Source: Acanthosepion esculentum
Taxonomy: Eukaryota > Mollusca > Cephalopoda > Sepiida > Sepiidae
Direction of reading: 5' to 3'
DNA length: 64,000 nt
Assembly (NCBI GenBank): GCA_964036315.1
Contig: OZ038487.1
Coordinates: 55,722,409-55,786,408 of the forward strand
The notes beneath the pieces are model-generated. The model did not search any database, was not told where the DNA came from, and saw nothing but the letters and a program-made list of their open reading frames with translations. The position numbers and the translations under genes are program-made. Below are positions 1 through 9,639 of the stretch, in pieces (positions within the stretch are counted from its first letter, which is position 1; each line of letters begins with the position of its first letter).

Positions 1-199
1 TGACTTCATTATTCATATATTCTTACAAATACTTCAGCAATTCTCAAAAAGAAAAAAAAATACTGAAAAGTATTGGTGTCATATCTGACCTATTAATTTT
101 TAAAACTGGTGAAGACAAGATTGTTAATTCTTTCTGGCCTGCTATTGACTTCAATGGATACATTGTAATCATCCTTAGTAATAAGTACATATTTATATA
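1..199. other. AT-rich sequence, no gene seen
   Basis: AT-rich DNA with a short A-run near position 50-60. I see no coding or repeat signature before the palindromic repeat that begins near 200. Confidence 0.5.
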
Positions 200-700
200 T
201 ACATCATATATGTATTATGAAATGGACTAAGTTTGACAATTATTTTAATATATTTTCTGTTTACACATTATTTTTATGTATATAAATATTTAAGTAAATG
301 CTCTGTATTAACAACATTTACCAGCCTGAATGTCTGTGTGCTCCAACAGGAATTGAACCTGTATCCTACACAGAACCGTTGTATAGCCTGACATGCTATA
401 CCATTTAGCTACAGAGGAAGCATTTGGTTAGCAAAGTCAAATTACTGTTTTTAAACAAATTTCCCCATTCTTCTTCTTGAACGATCATATCTGCTCAGAG
501 CATATCTTAACATAAACAAATGACATCATATATTATGAAATGAACTAAGTCCAACAGTTATTTTAATATATTCTCTGTTTATACATTATTTTTATAGATA
601 CAAATATTTAAGTAAATGCTCTGTTTATTATAAACAGTATTAATTACATTTACTGGTCCAAATGTCCAAGAAATTTCATAGAAAATGTGTGTCTATGGAT
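200..700 (-). repeat. Repeat family P, copy 1 (two partial tandem units)
   Basis: A ~165-bp segment (203-345) recurs at 526-690 in the same orientation, about 325 bp apart. The same segment is seen at 19.75-19.98 kb. Between the two units lies a tRNA-like module (340-425). The diagnostic tail is 'aagtaaatgctctgttta', which in reverse complement also appears at 7.18, 30.43 and 31.33 kb. This is a dispersed family (called P here) whose best-preserved copy at 40.6 kb has terminal inverted repeats. The family is not recognised by name. Confidence 0.7.
340..425 (-). repeat. tRNA-like (SINE-type) module inside family P
   Basis: Read on the minus strand it shows a pol III A-box-like stretch (tagctaaatggtatag) followed about 45 nt later by a B-box-like stretch (ggttcaattcc). 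This is the arrangement of a tRNA-derived SINE head. It cannot be a working tRNA, because a full cloverleaf is not evident and the same block is reused in other P copies. Confidence 0.6.
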
Positions 701-849
701 ATGTGGTGAACACTGTAAAATTCAAAATATTTACACTGTGATGCAAGGGCAGTAACTTATGTGGTTTTTGAAGTTTGGTGTTTAACAGATTTTTTTGTAG
801 TTTTTAACAATTATAATTTGACATTTTAAAATCTTTGCTGCTGCTATAA
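700..849. other. AT-rich spacer
   Basis: No ORF, tRNA-like box or known repeat recognised. It lies just past the end of the PLE-1 frame and may be its 3' flank. Confidence 0.4.
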
Positions 850-913
850 TCATTTAAGAACTTTTTTTGCTATACTTGTAGTTGACTTTATTTTGGGCCA
901 TAATTCTCTTATA

Positions 914-995
914 CGAGGGTCATTCAATAAATAAGTTGAATTTTTCGATATAAGAACTTCTAATACAGATGGAAGCTTACTCTTTTTTATTTTTT
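914..995 (+). repeat. Mariner left terminal inverted repeat
   Basis: Matches the reverse complement of about 1735-1813 with only a few differences (for example gttgaa against ggtgaa). The TA target base pair lies at 912-913. Confidence 0.85.
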
Positions 996-1077
996 TTTGT
1001 TTTACTTCTTTTTCACATGGATTTAATTTCTTTTGCAGATTAAAAAAAAACTTTGAGAGTTTTGGCAATTAACAAAG

Positions 1078-1767
1078 ATGGCCGACCAAGAAGCATGCTC
1101 CAGGATTGAACAGTGGTCAGTTATCAAGTTTTTGGTTGCTGAAGGGTGCAAACCAGTTGAAATTCATAGGAGAATGTCAACTGTGTATGGTGCCACATGT
1201 TTCAGCCAAAAAAAATGTCTATAAGTGGGCTAAATTGTTTAAAGAAGGACGGAGCAGTGTTGAGGATGAAGACAGGCTTAGGAGGCCTACAGAAGTGAGG
1301 TCTCCTGAGGTGATCGAATCAGTCAATGACCTCATTCAGTCTGACAGAAGGGTGACAGTGGATGACATTGCAAGGATTTTGAGCTTATCTGTTGGGACAA
1401 ACGCAGGGGTCATCAGTCAGAAGGAGTCATCTTGCATCATGACAACGCAAGGCCTTACACAGCAGCCCAAACAGTGCAGACCATCAATGAGCTGGGCTGG
1501 GAACTGCTCCCTCATCCCCCTCACAGCCCAGACCTTGCCCCTTCAGACTTTCACCTATTTGGTCCCTTGAAAGCGTTCACGAGAGGCACAAAGTTTAAAA
1601 GTGACGATGAAGTCAAAAGTGTTGTGAGCGACTGGCTGAGACATCAGTCCAAAGATTTTTACGCTGAGGGAATACGGAAGCTTGTACACAGATGGGAAAA
1701 GTGTATGACAGTGCTGGGAGACTACGTTGAAAAAAAAAGAAAAAAAGTAAGCTTCTATCTGTATTAG
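1078..1767 (+). pseudogene. Mariner transposase pseudogene (DDE/D, first catalytic Asp deleted)
   Basis: The frame starts at ATG 1078 (MADQEACSRIEQWSVIKFL), which lies upstream of the longest computed frame and fits the mariner N-terminus. It shifts at the A-run near 1210 into ...YKWAKLFKEGRSSVEDE and the second helix-turn-helix (VTVDDIARILSLSVGT). The sequence then jumps at about 1400 to EGVILHHDNARPYT. That segment carries the second catalytic Asp, and HSPDLAPSDFHLF carries the third. The interval that should hold the first Asp is gone, so catalysis is impossible. The C-terminus WEKCMTVLGDYVEK is typical of the family. In the cell it would have bound the TIRs and cut and pasted the element. 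Confidence 0.88.
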
Positions 1768-1813
1768 AAGTCCTTATACCGAAAAATTCACCCTATTTAT
1801 TGAATGACCTTCG
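1735..1813 (-). repeat. Mariner right terminal inverted repeat
   Basis: Partner of the left repeat at 914-995. It includes the end of the transposase frame, so the last codons of the coding frame lie inside the TIR. The flanking TA is at 1814-1815. Confidence 0.85.
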
Positions 1814-2381
1814 TATAAAGAACTTCCAGAATTTTAAGTTTTTGCTTATTATTTTCTTGGTGGAGCATTGATGTATTTTCAACCCATATCTGTCTAAACT
1901 GTGAATGTGGACATGAGTCCTCTTTTAAATGCTCTGATATTGAACTATGATCATGTAAGTGAAATGTAAGCCTCCTTGTAATGTTCGTTGTAGTAAGACT
2001 AACATATGTGTTAACATTTTTATTAGAGATGCAATCTTCGAAAAGACATTTAAATTTATATACATTGTTGGCCTTTTGTAAAACACTAGTTGACAGAGAA
2101 TAGTTATTATGAATGATTAAGTTGGTTGTATTAAATTTAGTATAGTATATAATTAATTTTATTTTTTTTACCAGAATCAGTGGTGGATATACTAGTGTTT
2201 GGGTCTTTTCAAAAATGTTCATCCTGTTTATAGTTAGAATGCATTTGATTATGGTATAGTAGTTTGATATGTTTAGAGTTATTTGTGGATGTATTATATT
2301 CTTTTTCATTTATGTTAATATTTCTAATTTTCATTTGTTCATCAACAATGTAATTAGGAGTCATTATTAATGAGGGTTTGT

Positions 2382-2385
<4 letters not shown>

Positions 2386-2420
<35 letters not shown>
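2386..2420. repeat. (TA)n microsatellite inside PLE-1
   Basis: About 17 TA units. It splits the PLE-1 coding trace, so it expanded in or was inserted into the element. Confidence 0.9.
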
Positions 2421-2421
<1 letters not shown>

Positions 2422-2484
2422 TTTCAATCCAGATTTTTTTATTATGCAATTCAATGTTTTCATAATAAAAATTGCTATGAACCA

Positions 2485-2880
2485 ATTGATTTATTTACAC
2501 TATATTTGGATTATTGTCCTCATCTTTGTAATTATCACAATGTTTCGACTGTTGAGTCCTCCAGCCTCCCTAAGGTGTATATTGATCTGAATAACCTACA
2601 GGGAATTCTGATCTGAACCCTTTATTTACTCTATGGGGGTAGACTGTTCTTCTTCCACTACTCATGTCAAGGGATATCATCTAGTTCTTATTTATAGTAC
2701 TATTCAGCTATTACTTGTCCGTTTACACTGAGCTCAAATACAAACTGCCCAACATGGAAATTGAACTCAACCATTGTATCAGCAAATTCATAAACCAACA
2801 TCCACTAGGCCAACAACAAAGATGAGGACAATAGTCTGAATATAAATAGTGTAAATAATAAATCCTCATCCCAGAAATTC
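2485..2880. repeat. PLE-2 terminal repeat, two inverted pieces around a SINE
   Basis: 2491-2640 (minus) and 2816-2880 (plus) carry the same PLE-2 terminal sequence in opposite directions. The recognisable core is aagatgaggacaata followed by an agtgtaaata stretch. The minus piece extends through aaagggttcagatcaga, which matches the 3' region of the PLE-2 copy at 29.16 kb. The arms of about 40 bp could fold together. The tRNA-like SINE at 2715-2815 lies in the loop. Confidence 0.65.
2715..2815 (-). repeat. tRNA-like SINE head
   Basis: Minus strand: A-box-like tggcctagtggatg, then about 35 nt later a B-box-like gagttcaatttcc. The spacing is consistent with a tRNA-derived SINE head. The tail is not resolved. 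Confidence 0.55.
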
Positions 2881-3370
2881 AGACAGAAATTAATCAATTG
2901 ATATTTGTAAAATTTTCAAGAAATACATGAGTAACACATAGTGAGACGTGTTTATAATATCTATCCTTATTTAATATCTATAATATATAATATAATATCT
3001 ATCCTTATTTTTTAAAAAATTTGTTTTCCTGGCCTCGAGTTTTATTATGCAATTTTTATTTTCAATTTTTATAAAATAAATAAAAATTTTTCCAGCATTT
3101 TACTCAAGATACTATGGATTTCCATCTAATGAATTAGATGGAAATCCATGAATGAACAGTCCATAATTAAATTGAGAAAAACTTGGAACTTTTTCTATAA
3201 TCAGAAGTTGGATATTAAAATTAGAATATAGAATTATAATTTGTGTAGCAAAGTATTTCCCTGATGTGCATCAAAGTGTTTTAGTAAATTGTTAATATAG
3301 TGAAGGTATCTCACTATTTATAGCTTATTATTGACTTCTCTAAATATTTGTTAAGGATTGTTATATTTAT
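2881..3370. other. AT-rich spacer with short tandem and palindrome
   Basis: No gene seen. 2958-3012 holds two imperfect copies of an aatatctatccttattt-type unit. 3114-3149 is a near-perfect palindrome, listed separately. Confidence 0.5.
3114..3149. repeat. 36-bp palindrome
   Basis: Two exact 17-nt arms (atggatttccatctaat and its reverse complement) around a 2-nt centre. It forms a stable hairpin if single-stranded. Confidence 0.95.
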
Positions 3371-3510
3371 ATTATTGTATTTGTCTATATTTCTGAGATG
3401 AGATATTGAGACATTTTTTACATTGTTCGGACTGTTGTCCTCAACTTTATTGCCATATTCACTGTTAATATGGCAATAAAAATGAGAACAACAGTCCGAA
3501 CAATGTAAAT
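3370..3510. repeat. PLE-2 terminus folded as a 42-bp hairpin
   Basis: 3418-3459 and 3467-3508 are inverted copies with about three mismatches. They contain gttcggactgttgtcctca, the same terminal sequence as at 2.5, 28.05 and 44.67 kb. The upstream ctatatttctgagatgag also matches 28.02 kb. It is a solo, inverted PLE terminal repeat. Confidence 0.75.
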
Positions 3511-3774
3511 AATTATATTATTATAATATTTAGAATAATGATTAGTATGATATAAGTGAAATTAAAATAATAACAGTAATAATAATAACTAGAAATATTT
3601 GAATTTCCTTATTAATCTTAATGCTTAAGTTAATAATTGAATAAGCTCATGGTGAGTTCTATGAGAATAAAAAAGTCTATAGATATTTCCCTGTTGCATT
3701 GCTAAATAATTGAGCTTAACAACTTTAACAAAATATTACAATAACAATCATAAACATGAATGCAGGTTGTTATA
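3511..3774. other. AT-rich spacer
   Basis: Runs of (AAT)-like sequence near 3525-3590. Nothing else recognised. Confidence 0.5.
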
Positions 3775-4000
3775 GAGAAGTAGGTAGATACAAATGGAAA
3801 GATTTGAAATTAACAACCTTTTCTATTTTACTGGAACAGATGGTAAACACATGACCATGTTATTACCTCTTCTATCTTTTATTCTGTCATGGAAATCAAA
3901 TAGTGTCTCTGATATGTCTTTTCCGTCTTTCCACACAAGCAAAATAGAATAGTCCATTATTTATGAAGTATTAGCAGGGCGTAACAGTTGTGCTAACTAA
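3775..4000 (-). repeat. Repeat family R, minus copy
   Basis: The reverse complement aligns with 57.89-58.11 kb. Shared blocks include ataaataatggactatt and gacatatcagaga, in the same order and spacing. The family is unrecognised and no coding is evident. Confidence 0.6.
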
Positions 4001-4780
4001 TTATGGGACATACAGAATTATGGTTTATAATATATATATAACTCAAGAAAAAACCTTAAAAAGATCCATTTCGGCTATAATTTATTTTGTGAATACTTTT
4101 ATATTCATCTCTTCAGACCGAAGGTTCTTAATAAATGAAGACAATTCATCCAGACAGATATAGTAGATTAACAGGTGGAAGGGAAAGCAAGAGCGGAGAG
4201 GAAGAAAGAAACATGACAGATTTTCGAATATAAAAATATAGAAATGAGAGAGGGAGGGAGAGAGAGGGAGTGAAGGAAGGGGAAGGGAAGAAGGAAGAAA
4301 TAAATGAAGGGATAGTAGTAAAACTAAACTAGAAAAGAATGAGATGAAAAAGAGATTTTTTTCCATAAAGGGTTGAACAAGTTTATACATCAGGTGATGT
4401 GGTGTGTAAACAGACTTGAAAGAGTTACCGCAAATTGACTGATAGAGCCCGTTATTTTAGGCAGCAACAGTCATCATAATTCAAATTAGTTAGTCTAATA
4501 AAGATAACCTTAATAAACATAATAATAATAATAATATCCAGCATAAATTATTTAAAATAAAGTAAAATAAAAAATAATAAAAAGATAAAAAAATAAGTAA
4601 ATCAATATATAGATAAATATAGAGAACTAATTTAAACAGAAGGATAAACATAATAAAGATGCACCTATTAATAATAGTACTAAAAGTACTAAAATTATAG
4701 ATGATGTCTACATCTGTAAGACAATCACACATCTAACTACATATAAAAAAAAACACAAAAATGTGGGATAAGCACTATAC
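4001..4780. other. Non-coding, purine-rich 4190-4350
   Basis: 4190-4350 is a run of GA-rich sequence (gagagagggagggag type). The open frames here are compositional. No gene seen. Confidence 0.5.
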
Positions 4781-4781
4781 T

Positions 4782-4782
<1 letters not shown>

Positions 4783-4822
<40 letters not shown>
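4783..4822. repeat. (CA)n(TA)n microsatellite
   Basis: Compound CA then TA repeat. Confidence 0.9.
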
Positions 4823-4826
<4 letters not shown>

Positions 4827-4971
4827 AAGCATATATGCTAGTGCTCATATAAAAGAATCAACATTTTCTTGAGTTGTTATTATTATTATTATTATAATGT
4901 GGTGTAGTTTACAATGAACTCTCTTTGGATAATTATCATCCTTGGAATTATTCCTACCAGTCACAAATTGG

Positions 4972-4975
<4 letters not shown>

Positions 4976-5008
<33 letters not shown>

Positions 5009-5190
5009 GAAATATAGTTTTAAGTTGTGCTATATTTATGGGATAAAGTGCTCAATATCAGAGATAATTTATTGCGTATGCAAATATAAAGTGAACATTG
5101 AAGTCAACACTCAGGCCTGACAATTGCATCTAGCATGAAACAGCCTGTCACCTCCGAGTGTTGACTTCAATGTTCACTTTTATATTTATA
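4976..5190 (+). repeat. Fold-back element F, copy 1
   Basis: Starts at a (TA)n tract, then ctatatttatgggataaagtg, then inverted arms 5082-5112 and 5156-5187. The arms carry gtgaacattgaagtcaac and are about 31 bp, nearly perfect. The loop of ~43 nt contains tagcatgaaacagcctgtca. Copies: 14.84-15.06 kb, 23.12-23.26 kb, and a fragment near 23.78 kb. No protein is encoded. Confidence 0.8.
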
Positions 5191-6315
5191 CACATATATA
5201 AGGAACAAGAGTATATGATGCAGAATCGGTTATTATTACAGTGCATGACCATATGAAATATGGTGGTAAACTTCTATTATTCCTTTAAATTTTTGACTGT
5301 TTAAAAAGAGAGAGAAATGACATTTTTTTACCTTCTAAATCTTCGTGATAATCAACCAGTTCTGTTGACAAGCCATAACAGTTGTCTATTTCGTAAAGGG
5401 ATTTGATTTTTTTGTGTTATATCATTATTCATTTTTCTAATTTAAAAATTGGGCCTCTATCTTGTAAATTTTGATTTCAGCAAATAAAAGATTTCCTCTT
5501 TGGCAATTAGACAGTTATCAGATGTCTAAAGCAATTATTTGATGAGTTTGTAAGACAACATTTGTAAGAGTTTTTACCAAGACTGAAGTTTCTACACAAC
5601 TGTGACTCTATAACTTAAGTTAGATTAAAATGTTTGCTCTTTCTTACATGGTTTTCAACAAGAGAAAACCAATAAATCTCATCTGAAATTAGTTTGACGC
5701 CAACAGGGTACTTAATTTGGTTATCTGCCAAAATTGGTATGTTCGGTACCTATCAGAATTTGGCAGAGGTGATTTGGCAAGAAAGAAAGAATGGGATGTA
5801 TATCTCAAGTTTTAGCTATTGTGATTTTTATGATTAGTAATCAAGCTTCTCATTATACAAATATTGCACTTTTCTATTTTGTCATTCACTAATAAGATTC
5901 TAAATTTGACAAGTGTACAGATGTGAGGTGCAGCTGCCATAAAACAAACTCTGAAAAGGACAGTGATTCTGACATGCTGTCTCCTATACGATTTGTTGTT
6001 TTTTTTTCCTAGAGTTTAACACTTTGAGGTTTCTATGGAGCTAGTTAAGAGGCATAGCAAATACCATGTAATTGTACAATAAATAAAAATAATACACACA
6101 CACACACACAGAGAGCCAGTGCAAGAGTTTTGTGTACCCACAAAACTATGATATGGGGCTCCGTTCCTCTACTACATCTCAATTTTCATAAGGTACTATT
6201 AATATAAAATACAAATTTATTTGTAACCTAATTATGTATAATAATGGATCATATACAATATAGGTGAACAATTCAACTAGAAAAATTGAAAATAAATACA
6301 ATGTATCTAAATAGA
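5191..6315. other. Non-coding spacer
   Basis: Ordinary AT-rich sequence with one (CA)n tract at 6093-6110. No SINE boxes or coding traces recognised. Confidence 0.45.
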
Positions 6316-6420
6316 ATTTAGAGACATGTCATAATAGATCATCTTAAATTAGAGATATGTCATAATAAGATCATACCAACATAAATAATTAGAGACACGT
6401 CATAATAGATCATTCCACCT
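6316..6420. repeat. Short tandem repeat, about 3 units
   Basis: Three diverged ~35-48-bp units, each with attagagacatgtcataa followed by a tagatcat block. Confidence 0.75.
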
Positions 6421-6980
6421 CAAATTAATCAACAATGTTTTGCAGCAATTTTTGATATCTTGAGATTTTTCTTGTTAAAAGTTGAATAATAGCATGAGTA
6501 AAAATAAACTTACAGATTTGAACCCCAACTCCTTAAACGATGCCAGAATGACGTCAAAATCCCTGAAAATTTTAGATTTATTAGTAGTCAGTTGTGCTTA
6601 TTTTAATTTGTAATGCATATAAATGTAGGTAGAAAAAAGCAAATGTTGATAAGATTGAAAGGGTTATAAAGCAATGCCTGAGACCCCAAATCAGTCTCCT
6701 CCACTATGTCAAGGGTTTTGGAGGTAGTATGCACTAGCCCTACATACATACATACATACATACATGTGTGTGCCTACAGAGTAATGCATATGAAATATGT
6801 AAGCTCCAAAGGAAATCCTGAAAAATTACAAATAACAAAGTCCTTGAGAAAAAAAATTTAAATAGAGAAGCAGCACACACAAAGCAAAATCAACCAAGCA
6901 CCAATAAAAAAAGCACATAAATTATTCTTTTTAACTTAATATAAAAATAACAAAAACAAGTAAATTGACTGACATCTGCT
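6421..6980. other. Non-coding spacer with (TACA)6
   Basis: 6740-6768 is a tetranucleotide run. The rest is AT-rich with no recognised element. Confidence 0.5.
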
Positions 6981-7110
6981 GATACTTCCTGATGAATGGA
7001 CCAAACAATTACAAAAATGTTCGGCTATGAAACTCTAGTGTAGAGGTTTCGGAATATAACATCAATCAGCTAAGTGACAAATTTTATATTTTTATTAATC
7101 CTATATATAT
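6975..7110 (+). ncRNA. Hammerhead-like motif, site 1
   Basis: CTGATGA (6989-6995), a 33-nt imperfect stem-loop, then GAAA (7029-7032). A 5-bp hairpin CTCTA-GTG-TAGAG and GTTTC follow. This is the order of a hammerhead core (C3-A9, stem II, G12-A15, stem III). The downstream tail aatcagctaagtgacaaa matches 32.56 kb. Activity is not shown; the extra bases around the expected cleavage position are unfavourable. Confidence 0.35.
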
Positions 7111-7119
7111 ATGTATAGG

Positions 7120-7215
7120 AATGGATATTTCATTTATTAATCTGAAATTTGAAAATAACTAAATATACTGTTTAATAAATAAACAGAGCATCTACTCAAA
7201 TAGGGGTATCCACTA
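7120..7215 (+). repeat. Repeat family P, terminal fragment
   Basis: Contains aataaacagagcatctact and ends tatccacta, the terminal sequence also seen at 31.33 and 40.92 kb. Confidence 0.6.
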
Positions 7216-7369
7216 GAAATAACATTTTATATATATATATATGTATATATAGTGAGAGAGTCATAGAGAACTGTATATATAACTGAGCGAATCTGTTTAT
7301 TCATTCTATATGGCCAAACTTTCTCATGCAGAACTCTCAAATTTGATATAATTTTTTTTTAACTGTCAT
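7216..7369. repeat. Short (TA)n and spacer
   Basis: 7229-7251 is an impure TA run. The remainder is unremarkable. Confidence 0.6.
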
Positions 7370-7715
7370 GGACATTCAGGATATAGAACCCATGGAGAGC
7401 CATGATTGCCTATTTCTTTAGTATAAGGGAACTGCTATGCTTTCTTGTTAAAGATAGTAAAGTGGTTTCCTGTTGCCTTCTCCATGATTTGATATTCAAA
7501 GTTTTCTTTCTCTTAGGCTGAATGCTGCTTAAGGCTTGACAGTCCAGTTTATCCACAGCCGTTTATGTAGAGAAGAGACAGATTCATGACTTTCCACAGC
7601 TACTCTGTTGCATTCTCTTTTGCAATAAAGTGAATGCAGCAGACTAGTTGGGAATTTAAATTCAGCTTACCGATTCCATTTTCTATGCCAATATCCATTT
7701 CACTACCTGACCTTC
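7370..7715 (-). repeat. tRNA-derived SINE (family S)
   Basis: On the minus strand an A-box tagtgaaatggatattgg is followed by a degenerate B-box (gctgaatttaaattccc) and a body. The body matches other S copies: tgaatgcaac, tcatgaatctgtctctt and a tgg...aaactggactg block. Related copies lie at 8.3, 15.2, 15.9, 20.2, 22.3, 25.5, 53.9, 55.3 and 63.1-63.5 kb. tRNA-derived SINEs are established in octopus; which named family this is, I cannot tell. Confidence 0.6.
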
Positions 7716-8334
7716 CTTAGCATGGATATTTACTAGAGAAAGTTTTAATGGTAAAATGTGACCATCACTACCTATATGTTATGTAGATTTCTCTTTCACA
7801 GTAACAATTAACTTTTTTAACCATTAGATATAAGACTATAATTTCTTCTTTTTTTTTTTTTTATTAATATCCAAACAAGGACAATGTTTGTGTGCAATTT
7901 CAAAGGACAATTTTTTACCTGAAATATATTTTCCCCCGGAAGCTTACCAGAAATAAATGAAATCTATATTTCTTTTTTTCTTTGGCTATTAATGTTAAAA
8001 AAAAAATTATACTTATCTATGAGAACAATAAACATTTAATTGACAACAACAGATTGTAACAGACATTTTGCAACAGTTTGTTAGATATTTCTTTTGCTTT
8101 ACTTTAGCATAAGAAATTATGTGGGATGCCTTTTCTAGATTGAGGAATTGTTTTACTTTCATTATAACAAGCGCAGGTAAACAGCCAAGAATTCAGATGT
8201 CAATCTTCTTGGTAGGTAAATTAATCCCATTTCCTTTCATTTATTCTTTGTCTGTACAAAATTAAGTTCCATATCAAGCTACAAAGGTCGAAATAATATC
8301 TCCAAGATATAAGTGAGTATGTCTTTCTATGGTT
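7716..8334. other. AT-rich spacer
   Basis: Poly-T near 7850-7862 and unremarkable sequence. No gene seen. Confidence 0.5.
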
Positions 8335-8610
8335 TCTTATCTTTAATATCAGTGAATTACCATGGCTCCTTGGGAAAAACAGTGGAGTGGTTTGCTATTC
8401 AGAATAGTAGTTCTCCTAGACTGGCTGCCAGCCAAGGTGAGAAAGTTGTCTATCCTGCTTTTTAACCTGTAGCTGCATGGAAAAAAGATGAATTAATGTG
8501 TTAACCAAGGATATCTATATAAAAGTGAATGCAACAGCTGAGATCAGTAATTGAACTTGGCTCACTGATAGCATTTTTCACATTCATAACCATTATGCCA
8601 CCGACATATC
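8335..8610 (-). repeat. tRNA-derived SINE (family S)
   Basis: Minus strand: a very good A-box, tggcataatggttatg, and a B-box-like caagttcaattac about 37 nt later. The S-type body follows (tgcattcactttta, then a block matching gcaaaccactccactgt). Confidence 0.65.
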
Positions 8611-9639
8611 CTTTATAAGTATACAAATTGAAAAATACGCACTCTAAACACAAATGATAACAACTTTGCAAATAAAAAGACTAAAAATTGGTAGATGCAG
8701 ACTAAAGAATAAAATTCAGCTTTTTATAAGACTGTCGGAACCAAACAAATTAGTTTATTTTTTTTTTTAAATTTGTTACCCCAAGATGGACAAACATATG
8801 TAAAAAAAAAAGAAAAAAGGTGCAGTGAAATAATTCTATTTTGATTACAACTCCATGTCATCTGATAATAATGAAAGAAACAAACAATAAAAGAAAAGTA
8901 GTCAAAAACAAAAAGAAATGGTGGCTGCAAAAAACACTACATTTCTCAAATACCAGAAAATAGTCCAATGCTAATTCTTCAATACAAAATACTTCTTGGT
9001 AGATTTATCTGCCCTTGTCTTGCAAAGCCAAAGCAAGCTGAAGAAACCAAAAATTCAGAGGGAACAAATAATATCACTCCTCACTATTGCACACGTACAT
9101 ACATCTCGGTGTAATTCAATGCTCTGATTTAATATCCCTCACTGGGGAGAAGTCAGATCAGATCCATTTAGGGTAAGTTCACCTCTTTAGATACGCAATT
9201 CATCAGACCAGGTTTTAATATTAAACTCAAGGTGAAATCGCCAATGGGAGATATAGTGCATACTCTCTTATTTGTCTTCGTTTTTTTTTATCTCCCACTC
9301 CAGCTAGAGATAAAGAAACGAATTCCTCGTTCTTATTGTAAATTGCTAACATCTTGACATGGTTGCTGTTAATTGTAATCGGAATTTTTTTTTTCTTTTC
9401 CACAAAGAAAAGTGGAAGGTAATTTGAAAAGAAATCATTCTTTGTGTTTTACCATTTTTATCTTCTTTCCCGTTTTTGTCCTTCATGCCAGGCATGATGA
9501 CCAATAGGAACTGCAAATATCTCCCCCAACTCCAAACAAAATATATACATTTCAAAAATAAATTTCTTTGTTGATTTTAATAGTTGTTTTGATATTGCAT
9601 TTAGAACCAGGCCCTCTCAAAATCTGCACACAAAACTCT
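8611..9639. other. Non-coding spacer
   Basis: AT-rich. 9120-9310 has somewhat higher complexity (cactggggagaagtcag region) but no frame or known repeat that I can identify. Confidence 0.4.

Larger units (their letters stand above)
914..1813 (+). mobile_element. Internally deleted mariner element with long TIRs
   Basis: A 900-bp DNA transposon bounded by TA dinucleotides (912-913 and 1814-1815), the expected target duplication of Tc1/mariner elements. The ends are inverted repeats of roughly 80 bp: left 914 to about 995, right about 1735-1813. Both begin CGA(G/A)GGTCATTCAATAAA. Full mariners are usually about 1.3 kb. About 0.4 kb of the transposase middle is absent, so this is a non-autonomous copy. 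It sits inside the PLE-1 frame. Confidence 0.9.
850..2480 (-). pseudogene. Penelope-like element PLE-1, GIY-YIG region, split by a mariner
   Basis: Minus-strand frames at 1816-2309 and 2209-2463 carry the C-terminal part of a Penelope-like retroelement ORF. The order is NQMHSNYKQDE, then KLIIYYTKFNTTNLI, then a GIY-YIG-like segment (NNVYKFKC ... NTYVSLTTTNITRRLTFHL), then QNNKQKLKILEVLY. In this family the ORF couples reverse transcriptase to a GIY-YIG endonuclease. The frame is broken after ILEVLY by the mariner at 914-1813. It resumes at about 911 with WPKIKSTTSIAKKVLK and stops at 850. A second copy at 13.9 kb has the matching motifs in the same order. The N-terminal RT is missing, a (TA)n tract interrupts 2386-2420, and frames shift, so it is dead. 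The V in place of the usual I/G of YIG is a further sign of decay. Confidence 0.75.

Noticed and set aside
340..425. Functional tRNA gene
   Set aside because: A and B boxes are recognisable, but the arms do not form a cloverleaf and the block recurs as part of a dispersed repeat.
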